Counted from the first letter of the stretch, positions 26,701 through 35,485 are shown. The stretch: DNA of 64,000 nt from Flavobacterium sp. (GCF_029945805.1 NZ_JAQSDH010000049.1:51416-115415); one strand, 5' to 3'. Notes: a model not told the origin generated them from the letters alone. A program made the numbers and translations.

Positions 26701-28662
26701 TTATTTAAGCAATTTATTCGTAAACAAATAATCGGCAGTTTGGTACCACGAAATGGTTTCGTTTAGGAATGATTTTTCTATTGGAAGCGGTTTTAAACTG
26801 TTGTCCGCTTTGTTCCAAGTATAGAAAGCTTGCTTCTTTTGGTCAGAAAGAATCATGACTTTATTCTGTTTCATTAATACCAGTTTTCTATAAGTTCCCA
26901 TTAAGGCACGTTCCTCGAAAGTGGGATTGAATACATTTTTACCGAAGAAATCACTATCGTACGTCCAATTTTGTAATGCAAAGAATGTTGGAAACAAGTC
27001 AATTTGCGAGCATTGCTTGGTTACTTTTTGGTTCAACGCTTCAGGCATATTTACGATAAAAGCTGGGATATGGTAATTGGCAACATCTATTTCATCTTTA
27101 CCAGCACTACTCGCGCAATGGTCAGCAATAATGATGAAAACGGTGTTTTTAAACCAAGGTTTATCCTTCGCAGATTCAAACATTTTTTTTAATGCATAAT
27201 CGGTATATTTTACAGCGCCATCACGACCTGTTCCTGACGGAATATCAATTCTCTTGTCAGGATAAGTATAAGGCCTATGGTTGGATGTAGTCATTACAAA
27301 ATTAAAAAACGGCTGCTTATTCTTGTAATGCATATCGGCTACCGTTATCATTTTTTTGAAAATATCTTCATCGCAGATTCCCCAAGCATTCTCAAAAGTT
27401 ACTTCAGCGTTGGTGATATTGTTTCGGGTAGTTTTGATATCATCACTCAAGACACTTCCGCGTCCGCGATCATAAATATTAAAACCATTTCCACCGAAAT
27501 ACGAATTCATATTATCAAAATAACCGTCTCCACCGTAAAAGAAATTTGAAGTATATCCTTTCTGTTTAAACACATTTGATACGGTAAAAAGATTGTGATT
27601 ATCCGGACGCTTTACGATACTTTGTCCCGGAGTTGGCGGGATGTTCAAAGTCACGGCTTCCATACCTCGAACGGTTCTTGTTCCAGTGGCGTACAAATTA
27701 CTGAAAAAGATACTTTTCTGTGCCAAGCTGTCTAAAAATGGTGTGATATTATTTTTATTTCCATTCTCTTTCATGAAGCTTCCGCTAAGGCTTTCGACCA
27801 AAATAAACACTACGTTTTTCTTGGCTGGAACTACGGTAGAACTATCTGTAATTATTCTGCGGATACTGAAATCATCGCTTATAAAATTGCTATTGCTTTC
27901 TTTTAATTTGTTTCGAATCATTCCGAAAGCTTCCTTGTTATCAATAGAAGTATAAAAATCCTCATATTTCATCTGATTGTTCCTGAATGCAGCAAAAAAG
28001 GAGTAGATTCCGGATTTTGATATCTCAGCATTGTAACGGTTTTTAGACCATTCTGCCTGATTATTTGTTATAAAAGTCGCAAAGAACAAACAGCTGATTA
28101 ATGCTACAATAAACACCGTTCCTCTTTTTTTGAAATTGGCAGTGTGCGTAAAAGTATTGGTGAATGCTTCTCGTTTGTACAAAACAAACAATACCAAAAA
28201 CGTCAGTACGGTAACGCCTCCCACAAGTAAAGGCAAAGGATACGATTGTTCTATATTTGAAACTACTTCGTGTGTGTAAATTAAATAATCAACGGCTATA
28301 AAATTGAAACGCGTTTTGAATTCATCCCAAAATGTTAGTTCAGCGAAAAAGGCAAATAGCAAAATAAAGGTTACGAAAGAGGTGAAAAACCACACTAGAA
28401 TTTTATCCAACAAAGAACCAATCCATTTATTCGGAAAAATAAAATAATAGATGATGGATGGGAAAAGTATGAAACTTACCGTTCCAATATCAAAAAACAA
28501 CCCCGTTAAAAGTGTTCCTAAAACGGTAAAAACATTTAAAGAAACTTCATCGTACTGCCAGATGATGAATATAATTCTAACTACTTGTGACATCAAAAGA
28601 AACCACATGGCGAAAGAAAATAAAAGTGAAAAGCGACTTGGAAACCATTTGGAATTAGACAT
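26701..28662 (-). CDS. LTA-synthase-like sulfatase (alkaline phosphatase superfamily)
   Basis: A 653-residue inner-membrane protein with five N-terminal transmembrane helices (about 10-215) and an extracytoplasmic sulfatase-fold domain (about 265-600). Motifs: VFILVESLSG (metal-binding glutamate), TGTRTVRGMEA with the likely catalytic threonine, TSNHRPYTYP and IIADHC. In Gram-negatives such proteins (OpgB, Cpt/Ept-like) add phosphoglycerol or phosphoethanolamine to glycans or lipids. Adjacent to a PAP2 phosphatase, which could recycle the lipid by-product (inference). Confidence 0.9.
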   Translation of the reverse strand: MSNSKWFPSRFSLLFSFAMWFLLMSQVVRIIFIIWQYDEVSLNVFTVLGTLLTGLFFDIGTVSFILFPSIIYYFIFPNKWIGSLLDKILVWFFTSFVTFILLFAFFAELTFWDEFKTRFNFIAVDYLIYTHEVVSNIEQSYPLPLLVGGVTVLTFLVLFVLYKREAFTNTFTHTANFKKRGTVFIVALISCLFFATFITNNQAEWSKNRYNAEISKSGIYSFFAAFRNNQMKYEDFYTSIDNKEAFGMIRNKLKESNSNFISDDFSIRRIITDSSTVVPAKKNVVFILVESLSGSFMKENGNKNNITPFLDSLAQKSIFFSNLYATGTRTVRGMEAVTLNIPPTPGQSIVKRPDNHNLFTVSNVFKQKGYTSNFFYGGDGYFDNMNSYFGGNGFNIYDRGRGSVLSDDIKTTRNNITNAEVTFENAWGICDEDIFKKMITVADMHYKNKQPFFNFVMTTSNHRPYTYPDKRIDIPSGTGRDGAVKYTDYALKKMFESAKDKPWFKNTVFIIIADHCASSAGKDEIDVANYHIPAFIVNMPEALNQKVTKQCSQIDLFPTFFALQNWTYDSDFFGKNVFNPTFEERALMGTYRKLVLMKQNKVMILSDQKKQAFYTWNKADNSLKPLPIEKSFLNETISWYQTADYLFTNKLLK

Positions 28663-28681
28663 TATACTTATAAATTTTAGA

Positions 28682-28689
28682 CAAAACTA
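28682..28689 (-). promoter_or_regulatory. Putative -7 box for the sulfatase gene (TAGTTTTG)
   Basis: Exact TANNTTTG match on the minus strand 19 bases before the ATG; no clear -33 box. Confidence 0.4.
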
Positions 28690-28717
28690 CAGCTAAAATT
28701 ATAATTATTTCGGAATT

Positions 28718-29482
28718 TTAAACTCCGTGTCGCTTTTTATCAAAATTAATATGTTTTTGTTTATTATTTCTGATAATTGAGAATACTATCAATGTTATTA
28801 AGAGTATAAAAAGTAGTGCGGAGGAACCAATGGTTCCGAAATTCAATCCACCTTTTTCATAAGGTTTAGTCAGTAAGTCTCCGAATGTTGCTCCAAAAGG
28901 TCGGGTCAAGATAAATGCCAGCCAAAACAAAACTATTCTTGAAACGTTGGAAAAGAAATAGGTCAGGGTTATCAGCACCAATACTACCCCAATTAGTAGT
29001 GCGCCACCCAGAAATCCTAGACCAGAATCATCTGCTAGAAAATCTCCTAAAGCCGTGCCAAGAGTATTAGAAACTAAAATAGCGATCCAATAAAAAACTT
29101 CACCTCGAAACGAATGAATTTCATTTACCGAAATGGATTTTTCTGCTTTTCTCCAAAGAAACAATGTTAGAATTAAAAGTGAAGCTAGCAGTAATGAACC
29201 ATTTGCATAACCCAAACCCAAAGTTCTGTCCATAAAATCCGAAATTGTTGTCCCAGCCGTACTCGTGGCCAAGATGACAAACCAATACAGTAAGGGATTG
29301 TATTTTTTAGCATACAATTGCAACTGAAGTGTAACAATAAAAAAGCCAATAAGAATCAGTGAACTTACTGCATACCCAATATTTAATGTCATCGAAAATA
29401 AATCTCCAGCGGTTTCTCCTAGAGTAGTCGCACAGATCTTCATAATCCAAAATGCCATTGTGATTTCAGGTATCTTTTTCAT
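28718..29482 (-). CDS. COG4705-like membrane protein with four internal repeats
   Basis: A 254-residue integral membrane protein with about eight hydrophobic helices. Four repeat units each carry a T-G/S-x-x-x-x-D/S-F/L pattern: TTLGETAGDLFS, TTISDFMDRTLGLGYA, NTLGTALGDFLADDSGLGFL and RPFGATFGDLLTKPYEKGGL. Matches what I recall of COG4705 membrane proteins of unknown function. The acidic residue repeated inside each unit suggests a transport or channel role (inference). Ends in a His/Lys-rich cytoplasmic tail. Confidence 0.8.
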   Translation of the reverse strand: MKKIPEITMAFWIMKICATTLGETAGDLFSMTLNIGYAVSSLILIGFFIVTLQLQLYAKKYNPLLYWFVILATSTAGTTISDFMDRTLGLGYANGSLLLASLLILTLFLWRKAEKSISVNEIHSFRGEVFYWIAILVSNTLGTALGDFLADDSGLGFLGGALLIGVVLVLITLTYFFSNVSRIVLFWLAFILTRPFGATFGDLLTKPYEKGGLNFGTIGSSALLFILLITLIVFSIIRNNKQKHINFDKKRHGV

Positions 29483-29660
29483 TAGTGTTTTTAGAATTTG
29501 AAAGTGAAATTCCCAGTTTCGCAGTGGATATTATTAGTCTTTTACTAAATTTTTACGCTGCAAATTAAGAAATGTAATTGGAATTAATTTTGAATACTTG
29601 CCGCGTTTCTAAAATTATGGGTTTTAACTTTATTTTATCACTACTCTTTTAAATAAGGGC

Positions 29661-29668
29661 TATGTTTG
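29661..29668 (+). promoter_or_regulatory. Putative -7 box TATGTTTG, four bases before an ATG
   Basis: Exact TANNTTTG match ending four bases before the ATG at 29673, the same distance as at pth. Suggests a leaderless or nearly leaderless transcript. Confidence 0.5.
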
Positions 29669-29672
29669 CGGC

Positions 29673-30032
29673 ATGTCCACCAAGAAATTCTTAGCGTTCG
29701 GCAAGATCCTAGCACTACTGATGCTTATTAGCTATTCGGTTGTTGCGAAATCTGTTAGTTCTACCAATGAATTACAAGATCCTCGCCCTCTAAGTCTTAA
29801 CAAACCCGCAGATAGTTTTCATAAAAACATGTTGCAGCCGCAGGTTGTGCATGTCAGTATGATGATGGAACATTCGATTAAACTGGTAAATCCTACTGTT
29901 GGGATTTTGTTTATTGGTTGTGATACTGATTTGTTGTCGATGCCTACAGCACAAACTCATGTAATTCTACAAGATGTAAATCGCTGTAAAAGTGTTTCTC
30001 CGCTCTTATTTCCCTATCATTTTTTTTGGTAA
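29673..30032 (+). CDS. Hypothetical secreted or membrane-anchored small protein
   Basis: A 119-residue protein with a basic start and a hydrophobic segment (FGKILALLMLISYSVVAKS, about 9-27) that could be a signal peptide or anchor. The rest has no recognised domain and includes two cysteines. Followed 78 bases later by a second small membrane protein gene. Family not recognised; the coding call rests on the clean frame and the well-placed promoter. Confidence 0.5.
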   Translation: MSTKKFLAFGKILALLMLISYSVVAKSVSSTNELQDPRPLSLNKPADSFHKNMLQPQVVHVSMMMEHSIKLVNPTVGILFIGCDTDLLSMPTAQTHVILQDVNRCKSVSPLLFPYHFFW

Positions 30033-30110
30033 AGTTTCTCTTTTTTTAGTTTCTAAAAATTGATTTCGTTGCATTCCCAAAGGATAGCAATACTAACTTT
30101 ATTAAACAAA

Positions 30111-30593
30111 ATGACCATGGATACATCAATAATGATTATCGGATTTGTGCTTCTACTAATAATAGTGCTTCCAATATATTTTATATTAAACGCAAAAAAT
30201 ATAGACCAAAAACACGTGAAGAGCCTCTTTGCAAAACACAGTCAGGAGAATAAATACAACTTCCAACTTATCGCGAATCAAGGGCGTAAAGTTTTAGGAA
30301 TGGATCCTCAAAAGAAAGGCTTGCTTTTTATTGATTTCAATCTTAAAGAGCCACTTGTTACGTTTCAAGATTTGAATCAAAGCGAAAGTTGTGCCGTAGC
30401 TACTTCAAGTCCGCTAGGAAAATCTAATGTTTTGGAAAAAATTGAATGGGTTTTTATGTCAAAAAAAGGAACTCCAATAGACAATTCCGTACTTTTTCAT
30501 GATTCGGATAGAAATTACCTAATCCCTGTATATGCTCATGAAGAATTAAAACTGGCGCAGCAGTGGCAGGAGACGATTCAAAAACATCTTTAA
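30111..30593 (+). CDS. Hypothetical single-pass membrane protein
   Basis: A 160-residue protein from the ATG at 30111; an upstream TTG in frame is unlikely. One N-terminal transmembrane helix (about 4-26, IIGFVLLLIIVLPIYFILN), then a soluble cytoplasmic domain of mixed strands and helices (GRKVLGMDPQKKGLLFIDF, LEKIEWVFMSKKG, HDSDRNYLIPVY). Its spacing resembles a small beta-sandwich or PH-like domain, but I do not recognise it. It is followed by two consecutive terminators. Confidence 0.75.
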   Translation: MTMDTSIMIIGFVLLLIIVLPIYFILNAKNIDQKHVKSLFAKHSQENKYNFQLIANQGRKVLGMDPQKKGLLFIDFNLKEPLVTFQDLNQSESCAVATSSPLGKSNVLEKIEWVFMSKKGTPIDNSVLFHDSDRNYLIPVYAHEELKLAQQWQETIQKHL

Positions 30594-30601
30594 AATTGAA
30601 A

Positions 30602-30627
30602 AGCGGACTTTGAGTTCGCTTTTTTTA
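30602..30627 (+). terminator. Terminator after the 30111 gene
   Basis: AGCGGAC pairs with GTTCGCT (one G-T) around a five-base loop, followed by seven Ts. Confidence 0.8.
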
Positions 30628-30640
30628 TCAGATCAATAAA

Positions 30641-30670
30641 AAGCCCATCAAAAGTACTTTTGATGGGCTT
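30641..30670. terminator. Perfect 30-base palindrome, likely bidirectional terminator
   Basis: AAGCCCATCAAAAGT (30641-30655) is followed at once by its exact reverse complement (30656-30670). A-rich sequence on the left and AT-rich on the right permit termination in both directions. Being perfectly self-complementary with no loop, it may also be a protein-binding site. Confidence 0.7.
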
Positions 30671-30738
30671 AAATTTTAATTTAATTTAAACAGGTTAGGT
30701 GCAATTACATAGTAGCGCCAATTAGTAGCAGTTTGTCA

Positions 30739-30784
30739 CACTGAGCTTGTCGAAGTGCTTCAAAAAAGGTCTTCGACAAACTCA
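30739..30784. repeat. CTGAGCTTGTCGAAG dispersed repeat with inverted partner
   Basis: CACTGAGCTTGTCGAAGTG (30739-30757) occurs again, inverted and identical over 19 bases, at 53969-53987. Here a second half, CTTCGACAAACTCA (30771-30784), is its near-perfect inverted partner, so the segment folds into a hairpin. I recall this sequence as a widespread intergenic repeat in many bacteria. Confidence 0.7.
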
Positions 30785-30878
30785 TATTGACATTTTCTGT
30801 TATAATTGAATTCGAAAAAAGCTAAAATCTATTTTTCATTAAACTAATGATAAGGATACCCAACGGATAAGTCTAAGA

Positions 30879-31844
30879 CTAAAAGTCGTTCAGCATTCTA
30901 GAAATTTCATCTAATTTTGGAGTCAGAATAACTTCAATTCTACGGTTTTTAGCTTTGCCTTCTTGCGTATCATTGCTCATGATTGGAGCAAATTCACCAC
31001 GACCTGCAGCCGTTAAGTTTTGTTTTTTGATTCCGGCGTTTTCAGCTAAAATGTTTACGATTGCCGTGGCTCTCTTAGTTGATAAATCCCAGTTGCTTTC
31101 GATTCCACCACCAATGGTTCCAAGTATTTTATCGTTATCCGTATGCCCTTCAATTAACACGGTAATATCTGGATTTTGTGCTAATACTTTTCCAACTTCA
31201 ACAACAGCTCTTCTTCCTTCTGCACCAACAGCCCAGCTTCCGGTTCCGAAAAGCAATTTATTTTCCATAGACACATAAACTTTTCCGTTTTTCACTTCTA
31301 CCGTCAATCCTTTTCCTTCAAAGGCATTCAACGCTTTAGACAACGTATCTTTCAATCGTTTCATAGCAGCATCTTTCGCCGCAATCATACTTTCCAATTC
31401 GTTCAAACGTTTGGTATTGGATGCCAATTCCGCATTTAATTTATTCAAACGATCTTGTTCAGCCGCCAATGATTTTTCTTTAGCATCCAATTGCGCTAAC
31501 AAATCCCTGTTTTTAGACATATTAGTTTGTAATGCATCATTGCTGTTTTTTTCCAATGCAGCATACGAATCCTGTAGTGTTTTCAAGTTGTTGCTCGTTG
31601 CGGTACAATCTGCCTGTAGCTTGGCTCTTTCTGCCTGGGTTTTTTCCAGATCCGCCATTAAAGCTCGGTTCACCGAATCAAATTCGGCATTAGCCTTACG
31701 AAGTTCATCGTTTTCATCCGTCATTACACGGTTCTCTTTTTTTAAATCGGTGTATTTGTTTTCCAAATCATTGTAGATTTTTTTAGAAACACAAGAACTC
31801 ATCATAGTCAATATGGCTAAGCCAAAAATTATTTTTTTTATCAT
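30879..31844 (-). CDS. OmpA-family lipoprotein
   Basis: A 321-residue outer-membrane lipoprotein. Signal with a lipobox ending MMSSC (C18), a long coiled coil (about 20-175) with heptad-like Leu/Ala/Glu patterns, and a C-terminal OmpA-like peptidoglycan-binding domain (about 190-310) including IEGHTDND and RRIEVILTP. Probably tethers the outer membrane to peptidoglycan. The ompA-type domain is complete. Confidence 0.93.
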   Translation of the reverse strand: MIKKIIFGLAILTMMSSCVSKKIYNDLENKYTDLKKENRVMTDENDELRKANAEFDSVNRALMADLEKTQAERAKLQADCTATSNNLKTLQDSYAALEKNSNDALQTNMSKNRDLLAQLDAKEKSLAAEQDRLNKLNAELASNTKRLNELESMIAAKDAAMKRLKDTLSKALNAFEGKGLTVEVKNGKVYVSMENKLLFGTGSWAVGAEGRRAVVEVGKVLAQNPDITVLIEGHTDNDKILGTIGGGIESNWDLSTKRATAIVNILAENAGIKKQNLTAAGRGEFAPIMSNDTQEGKAKNRRIEVILTPKLDEISRMLNDF

Positions 31845-31886
31845 TATACTCTAGTATTACTTATACATTTTAGGTCAAAACCTAGT

Positions 31887-32015
31887 TTATTTAAAATACG
31901 TCATCAAACTGCGCGTTCCAAAGAAAGCGATGGCAAATACAATTACAAAAATCAAAATCGATTTTATATACGGATTTTTTTCAGGATTATTATTCGGTTC
32001 GTTTTTATTTTCCAT
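31887..32015 (-). CDS. Small single-pass membrane protein (42 aa)
   Basis: A 42-residue frame from ATG at 32015 to TAA at 31887. Hydrophilic Asn/Glu/Pro-rich start (MENKNEPNNNPEKNPYIK), then one transmembrane helix (SILIFVIVFAIAFFGTRS) and a short basic end (LMTYFK). The hydropathy is clearly that of a membrane protein, while the overlapping plus-strand frame looks like noise. It starts 11 bases after the xth stop, so it is probably cotranscribed with xth. Family not recognised. Confidence 0.6.
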   Translation of the reverse strand: MENKNEPNNNPEKNPYIKSILIFVIVFAIAFFGTRSLMTYFK

Positions 32016-32026
32016 AATGCTATTTA

Positions 32027-32788
32027 TTAATCAATTTCGACCAAAATTGGACAATGGTCAGAATGTTTGGCTTCGGGTAAAATTACGGCTCTGCTCATGC
32101 GGTCTTTCAGATTTTCGCTTACCAAATTATAATCGATACGCCAGCCTTTATTATTGCCTCGTGCTCCGGCGCGGTAACTCCACCAACTGTAATTGTGTGG
32201 TTCTTTATTAAAATGACGGAAACTATCAACGAAACCTGATTTCATAAACTTATCGAGCCAAGCGCGTTCTTCGGGTAAAAAACCAGAAACGGTTTTGTTG
32301 CGAATTGGATCGTGAATATCAATGGCTTCATGGCAAATATTATAATCGCCGCAAATGACAAGATTTGGAATTTCCTTTTTCAATGCGTCAATATAATTCT
32401 GAAAATCATCCATGTATTTGAACTTGTGGTCCAAACGATCCAAATTTGTTCCCGACGGTAAATACAAACTCATTACCGACAAATCGTCAAAATCAGCTCT
32501 TAAATTTCTTCCTTCAAAATCCATGTGTGTAACTTCGGTTCCGCGAACTACTTTGTTGGGTTTTATTTTGGATAAAATAGCAACACCACTATAGCCTTTT
32601 TTTTGTGCAGAAAAATAATATTGATACGGGTAACCAGCCGCCGTAATCTCATCAACTGGAATTTGATCTTCGTTAGCTTTTATTTCCTGCAGACAAATTA
32701 CATCAGGATTGGCTTGTTGAATCCAGTCTAAAAATCCTTTAGTAATTGCGGCACGAATACCATTTACGTTATAAGAAATAATTCTCAT
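32027..32788 (-). CDS. xth: Exodeoxyribonuclease III (AP endonuclease)
   Basis: Base-excision-repair nuclease of the exonuclease III/APE1 fold. The 253-residue protein starts MRIISYNVNGIRAA. Active-site segments: LQEIKA with the metal-binding glutamate, GDYNICHEAIDIHDP, and the C-terminal SDHCPILVEID. An in-frame upstream start would add 11 residues but the chosen ATG gives the family N terminus. A TACTTTTG box lies 55 bases upstream. Confidence 0.96.
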   Translation of the reverse strand: MRIISYNVNGIRAAITKGFLDWIQQANPDVICLQEIKANEDQIPVDEITAAGYPYQYYFSAQKKGYSGVAILSKIKPNKVVRGTEVTHMDFEGRNLRADFDDLSVMSLYLPSGTNLDRLDHKFKYMDDFQNYIDALKKEIPNLVICGDYNICHEAIDIHDPIRNKTVSGFLPEERAWLDKFMKSGFVDSFRHFNKEPHNYSWWSYRAGARGNNKGWRIDYNLVSENLKDRMSRAVILPEAKHSDHCPILVEID

Positions 32789-32843
32789 GGAGTGTAATTT
32801 AGTGTTTTTAACTTCGTTCAATTCGGCTAAAATGCCTCGGGTT

Positions 32844-32851
32844 CAAAAGTA
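32844..32851 (-). promoter_or_regulatory. Putative -7 box for xth (TACTTTTG)
   Basis: Exact TANNTTTG match on the minus strand 55 bases upstream of the xth ATG. Confidence 0.45.
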
Positions 32852-32972
32852 AATAAAATAGATTTGTGATTTAAGATTAACGACATAAGATTGCAGAATT
32901 TTTTTTACTTCAAAAATCAAAAATCATTAGTCAACAATCTTGAATTTGTTAACCCTATTTCAGTAGAATTGT

Positions 32973-32980
32973 TATCTTTG
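32973..32980 (+). promoter_or_regulatory. Putative -7 box for olsF (TATCTTTG)
   Basis: Exact TANNTTTG match 25 bases before the olsF ATG, with a TTTG 24 bases upstream (slightly beyond the usual spacing). Confidence 0.5.
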
Positions 32981-33005
32981 TTTCTTGCCAAAAAACAAGT
33001 TATAA

Positions 33006-34823
33006 ATGGGTTTAGTTACTGCTAAAGAAGTTGCGAAAGCAATACACACTGACAAATATGGAGTCTTTGGCACTTTTTGTGGCTGGCTATTGATGAAAGC
33101 TTTAAAGATTTCGACCCTAAACAAAATATACGACCGAAATAAACATTTAAGCGAAGTAGAATTCCTTAATGCTATTTTGGATGAGTTTCAAATTAAGTTT
33201 GAAATTCCCGAAGAAGATTTCAAACGTTTGCCAAAAGACGGCGCTTACATTACTATTTCCAATCATCCTTTAGGCGGAATTGATGGTATCCTTTTATTGA
33301 AACTGATGCTCGAAAGAGAACCTAATTTCAAGATTATAGCGAATTTTCTTTTGCATCGCATTGAGCCGATGAAGCCTTATATCATGCCGGTAAATCCTTT
33401 TGAAGATCGCAAAGACGCTAAATCTAGTGTGATTGGAATTAAGGAAACCTTGCGGCATTTAAGCGATGGAAAACCGTTAGGCATGTTTCCAGCCGGAGAA
33501 GTTTCTACCTATAAAGATGGGCAGTTGGTTGTGGATAAAGTTTGGGAAGAAGGCGCCATTAAAGTGATCCGAAAAGCACAAGTTCCGGTAGTACCGATTT
33601 ATTTCCATGCCAAAAATAGTCGTTTCTTTTACATCTTATCCAAAATAAATCCAACACTTAGAACGGCAAAGTTACCTTCTGAATTGCTGACACAAAAAGA
33701 CCGAGTCATTAAAGTACGTATTGGAAAGCCTATTTCGGTTAACGAACAAAACGAACATAAAACTATCGAAGAATACTCAGAATTTCTGAGAAAGAAAACC
33801 TATATGCTTGCGAATTCTTTCAATAAAGAAAGTACGCTTTTCGACCCGCAAAACTTACATCTAAATCTGAATTTAAAAACAGCAAAAAATCCGAAACAGA
33901 TTGTAAAACCAGCCAACCACGATAAAATTTTAGAAGAAATTGAAGTCTTAAAATGTGGTGATAATCGTTTGCTACAAAGCAAAAATTATTGGGTTTTTCT
34001 GGCTCAAGCCGATGTGATTCCGAATATTCTTCATGAAATTGGACGTTTGCGCGAAGTCACGTTTAGAGCTGTTGGCGAAGGAACAAATGAAGCTATTGAT
34101 TTGGATCGATGTGATTCTTACTATCACCATATGTTTTTATGGGATGAAGAAACAGAACAAATTGCGGGCGCTTATAGAATGGGATTGGGTTCTGAAATTT
34201 TCCCAAAATATGGCATCGAAGGTTTTTATTTACAGGACTTATTTCGTTTTGAACCCGAATTATACGATATGATGTCGAAATCCATTGAAATGGGAAGAGC
34301 CTTTATCGTTAATGAGTATCAGCTGAAACCAATGCCGTTATTCTTGCTTTGGAAAGGAATTGTACACACCACTTTGCGGTATCCCGAACATAAATTCCTG
34401 ATTGGCGGCGTGAGCATTAGTAACCAATTTACAGAATTTTCCAAATCGCTGATGATTGAATTTATGAAGTCGCATTACTATGATCCTTATGTGGCGCAGT
34501 ATATTCATCCGAAAAAGGAGTTCAAAGTTAAACTGAAAGATGCGGATAAGGATTTTGTATTCAACGAAACGGAAGCCGATCTGAATAAATTTGATAAAAT
34601 CATTGATGAAGTAGAACCTGGAAGTTTGCGCTTGCCTGTTTTAATCAAGAAATACATCAAACAAAATGCGCGTGTTGTGGCATTCAATGTGGATCCGAAG
34701 TTCAACAATGCCGTTGATGGTTTAATGTACATTCGAATAGCCGATTTGCCCGAAAGCACGGTAAAACCAGTCATGGAAGAATTTCAGGCCGAACTGGAAA
34801 GAAAAGAAAAGAACTATAAATAA
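33006..34823 (+). CDS. olsF: Bifunctional ornithine-lipid acyltransferase OlsF-like
   Basis: A 605-residue fusion. The N-terminal half (about 70-290) is a PlsC-type O-acyltransferase with NHPLGGIDG (H87...D93) and FPAGEVS. The C-terminal half (about 320-590) is a GNAT-like N-acyltransferase of the OlsB/hemolysin type (LREVTFRAVGEGTN, QEIAGAYRMGLG-like strands). This order matches OlsF, which I recall as a bifunctional enzyme in Serratia and Flavobacterium that makes ornithine lipids in one protein. The HX5D spacing differs from the usual HX4D. Flavobacterial homologues may also use glycine or lysine. Confidence 0.88.
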   Translation: MGLVTAKEVAKAIHTDKYGVFGTFCGWLLMKALKISTLNKIYDRNKHLSEVEFLNAILDEFQIKFEIPEEDFKRLPKDGAYITISNHPLGGIDGILLLKLMLEREPNFKIIANFLLHRIEPMKPYIMPVNPFEDRKDAKSSVIGIKETLRHLSDGKPLGMFPAGEVSTYKDGQLVVDKVWEEGAIKVIRKAQVPVVPIYFHAKNSRFFYILSKINPTLRTAKLPSELLTQKDRVIKVRIGKPISVNEQNEHKTIEEYSEFLRKKTYMLANSFNKESTLFDPQNLHLNLNLKTAKNPKQIVKPANHDKILEEIEVLKCGDNRLLQSKNYWVFLAQADVIPNILHEIGRLREVTFRAVGEGTNEAIDLDRCDSYYHHMFLWDEETEQIAGAYRMGLGSEIFPKYGIEGFYLQDLFRFEPELYDMMSKSIEMGRAFIVNEYQLKPMPLFLLWKGIVHTTLRYPEHKFLIGGVSISNQFTEFSKSLMIEFMKSHYYDPYVAQYIHPKKEFKVKLKDADKDFVFNETEADLNKFDKIIDEVEPGSLRLPVLIKKYIKQNARVVAFNVDPKFNNAVDGLMYIRIADLPESTVKPVMEEFQAELERKEKNYK

Positions 34824-34851
34824 AAAAGTCCCGAATGATTCGGGACTTTTT
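34824..34851. terminator. Bidirectional terminator after olsF
   Basis: AAAAGTCCCGAA and TTCGGGACTTTT (12 bp, three-base loop) between convergent olsF and the first DUF805 gene. Confidence 0.85.
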
Positions 34852-34867
34852 AGATTTTGAACACTAA

Positions 34868-35374
34868 TTATTCAGTTCCTATTTCGTTTATTTCTTCTCC
34901 ACTAGATTTTGGATCTGAACCGTATTTATTAGCCCCTTGATTCCCTTCTGTGCAATAGAGGACCAACATCCAAATAGACATTGCTAAAATTAGTAGTAAC
35001 GGAATAAAAAAACCGATTCCCGGAGTTCCTTCGCCAGTCATAAACAGTGAAAGTCCCGAAACTACCATAACTACTACCAAAGCGATAATAGCTACATAAA
35101 AAAGCAATAATAATTTGCCGCTTTTACCAATATCATGAAGTCTTCTGACTGAAACGGCCAGTCCCGGAACAATCACCGCGAGACTGTATATTGAGTTTAG
35201 AATTCCAGAACTTTTAGTGGCTCCAAATTTTAAACCCAATACTTCGTCTACGATCATTAAGACTATTGAAATAATTATAGTCATTAAGGTGTAATACCAA
35301 TATTCTGAACGTCGTGCGCGCCCGCTGAAATTTGCGTAATTCTCAAACACTACTTTTTTGTACCAATCAATCAT
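34868..35374 (-). CDS. DUF805 membrane protein, downstream copy
   Basis: A 168-residue protein. It starts MIDWYKKVVFENYANFSGRARR, with the DUF805 signature YxxxxRxRRSEYWY and four hydrophobic helices, and ends SSGEEINEIGTE. Compared with the copy at 35486 it has an extra ~35 residues in the third and fourth helices (KLLLLFYVAIIALVVVMVV region). The two genes share ends, N-terminal half and upstream sequence, so they come from a tandem duplication. Its -7 box has decayed to TTTATTTG, so it may depend on read-through from the upstream copy. Function of DUF805 is unknown. Confidence 0.88.
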   Translation of the reverse strand: MIDWYKKVVFENYANFSGRARRSEYWYYTLMTIIISIVLMIVDEVLGLKFGATKSSGILNSIYSLAVIVPGLAVSVRRLHDIGKSGKLLLLFYVAIIALVVVMVVSGLSLFMTGEGTPGIGFFIPLLLILAMSIWMLVLYCTEGNQGANKYGSDPKSSGEEINEIGTE

Positions 35375-35485
35375 AAATTTTTAGTTTTTGGTCAGCCCTA
35401 CTCTTAAGGATTTTCGGTTGCTCCTTTTGGTTACTTGTTTCAAATAAAAACAGTTGAAATACAAAGTGATTTTTAAAATAAAAAA

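Noticed and set aside
31930..32211. 93-residue plus-strand frame beginning MANTITKIKIDF
   Set aside because: Its first part is the antisense of the 42-residue membrane protein and the rest is antisense to xth; the minus-strand readings are the more convincing.
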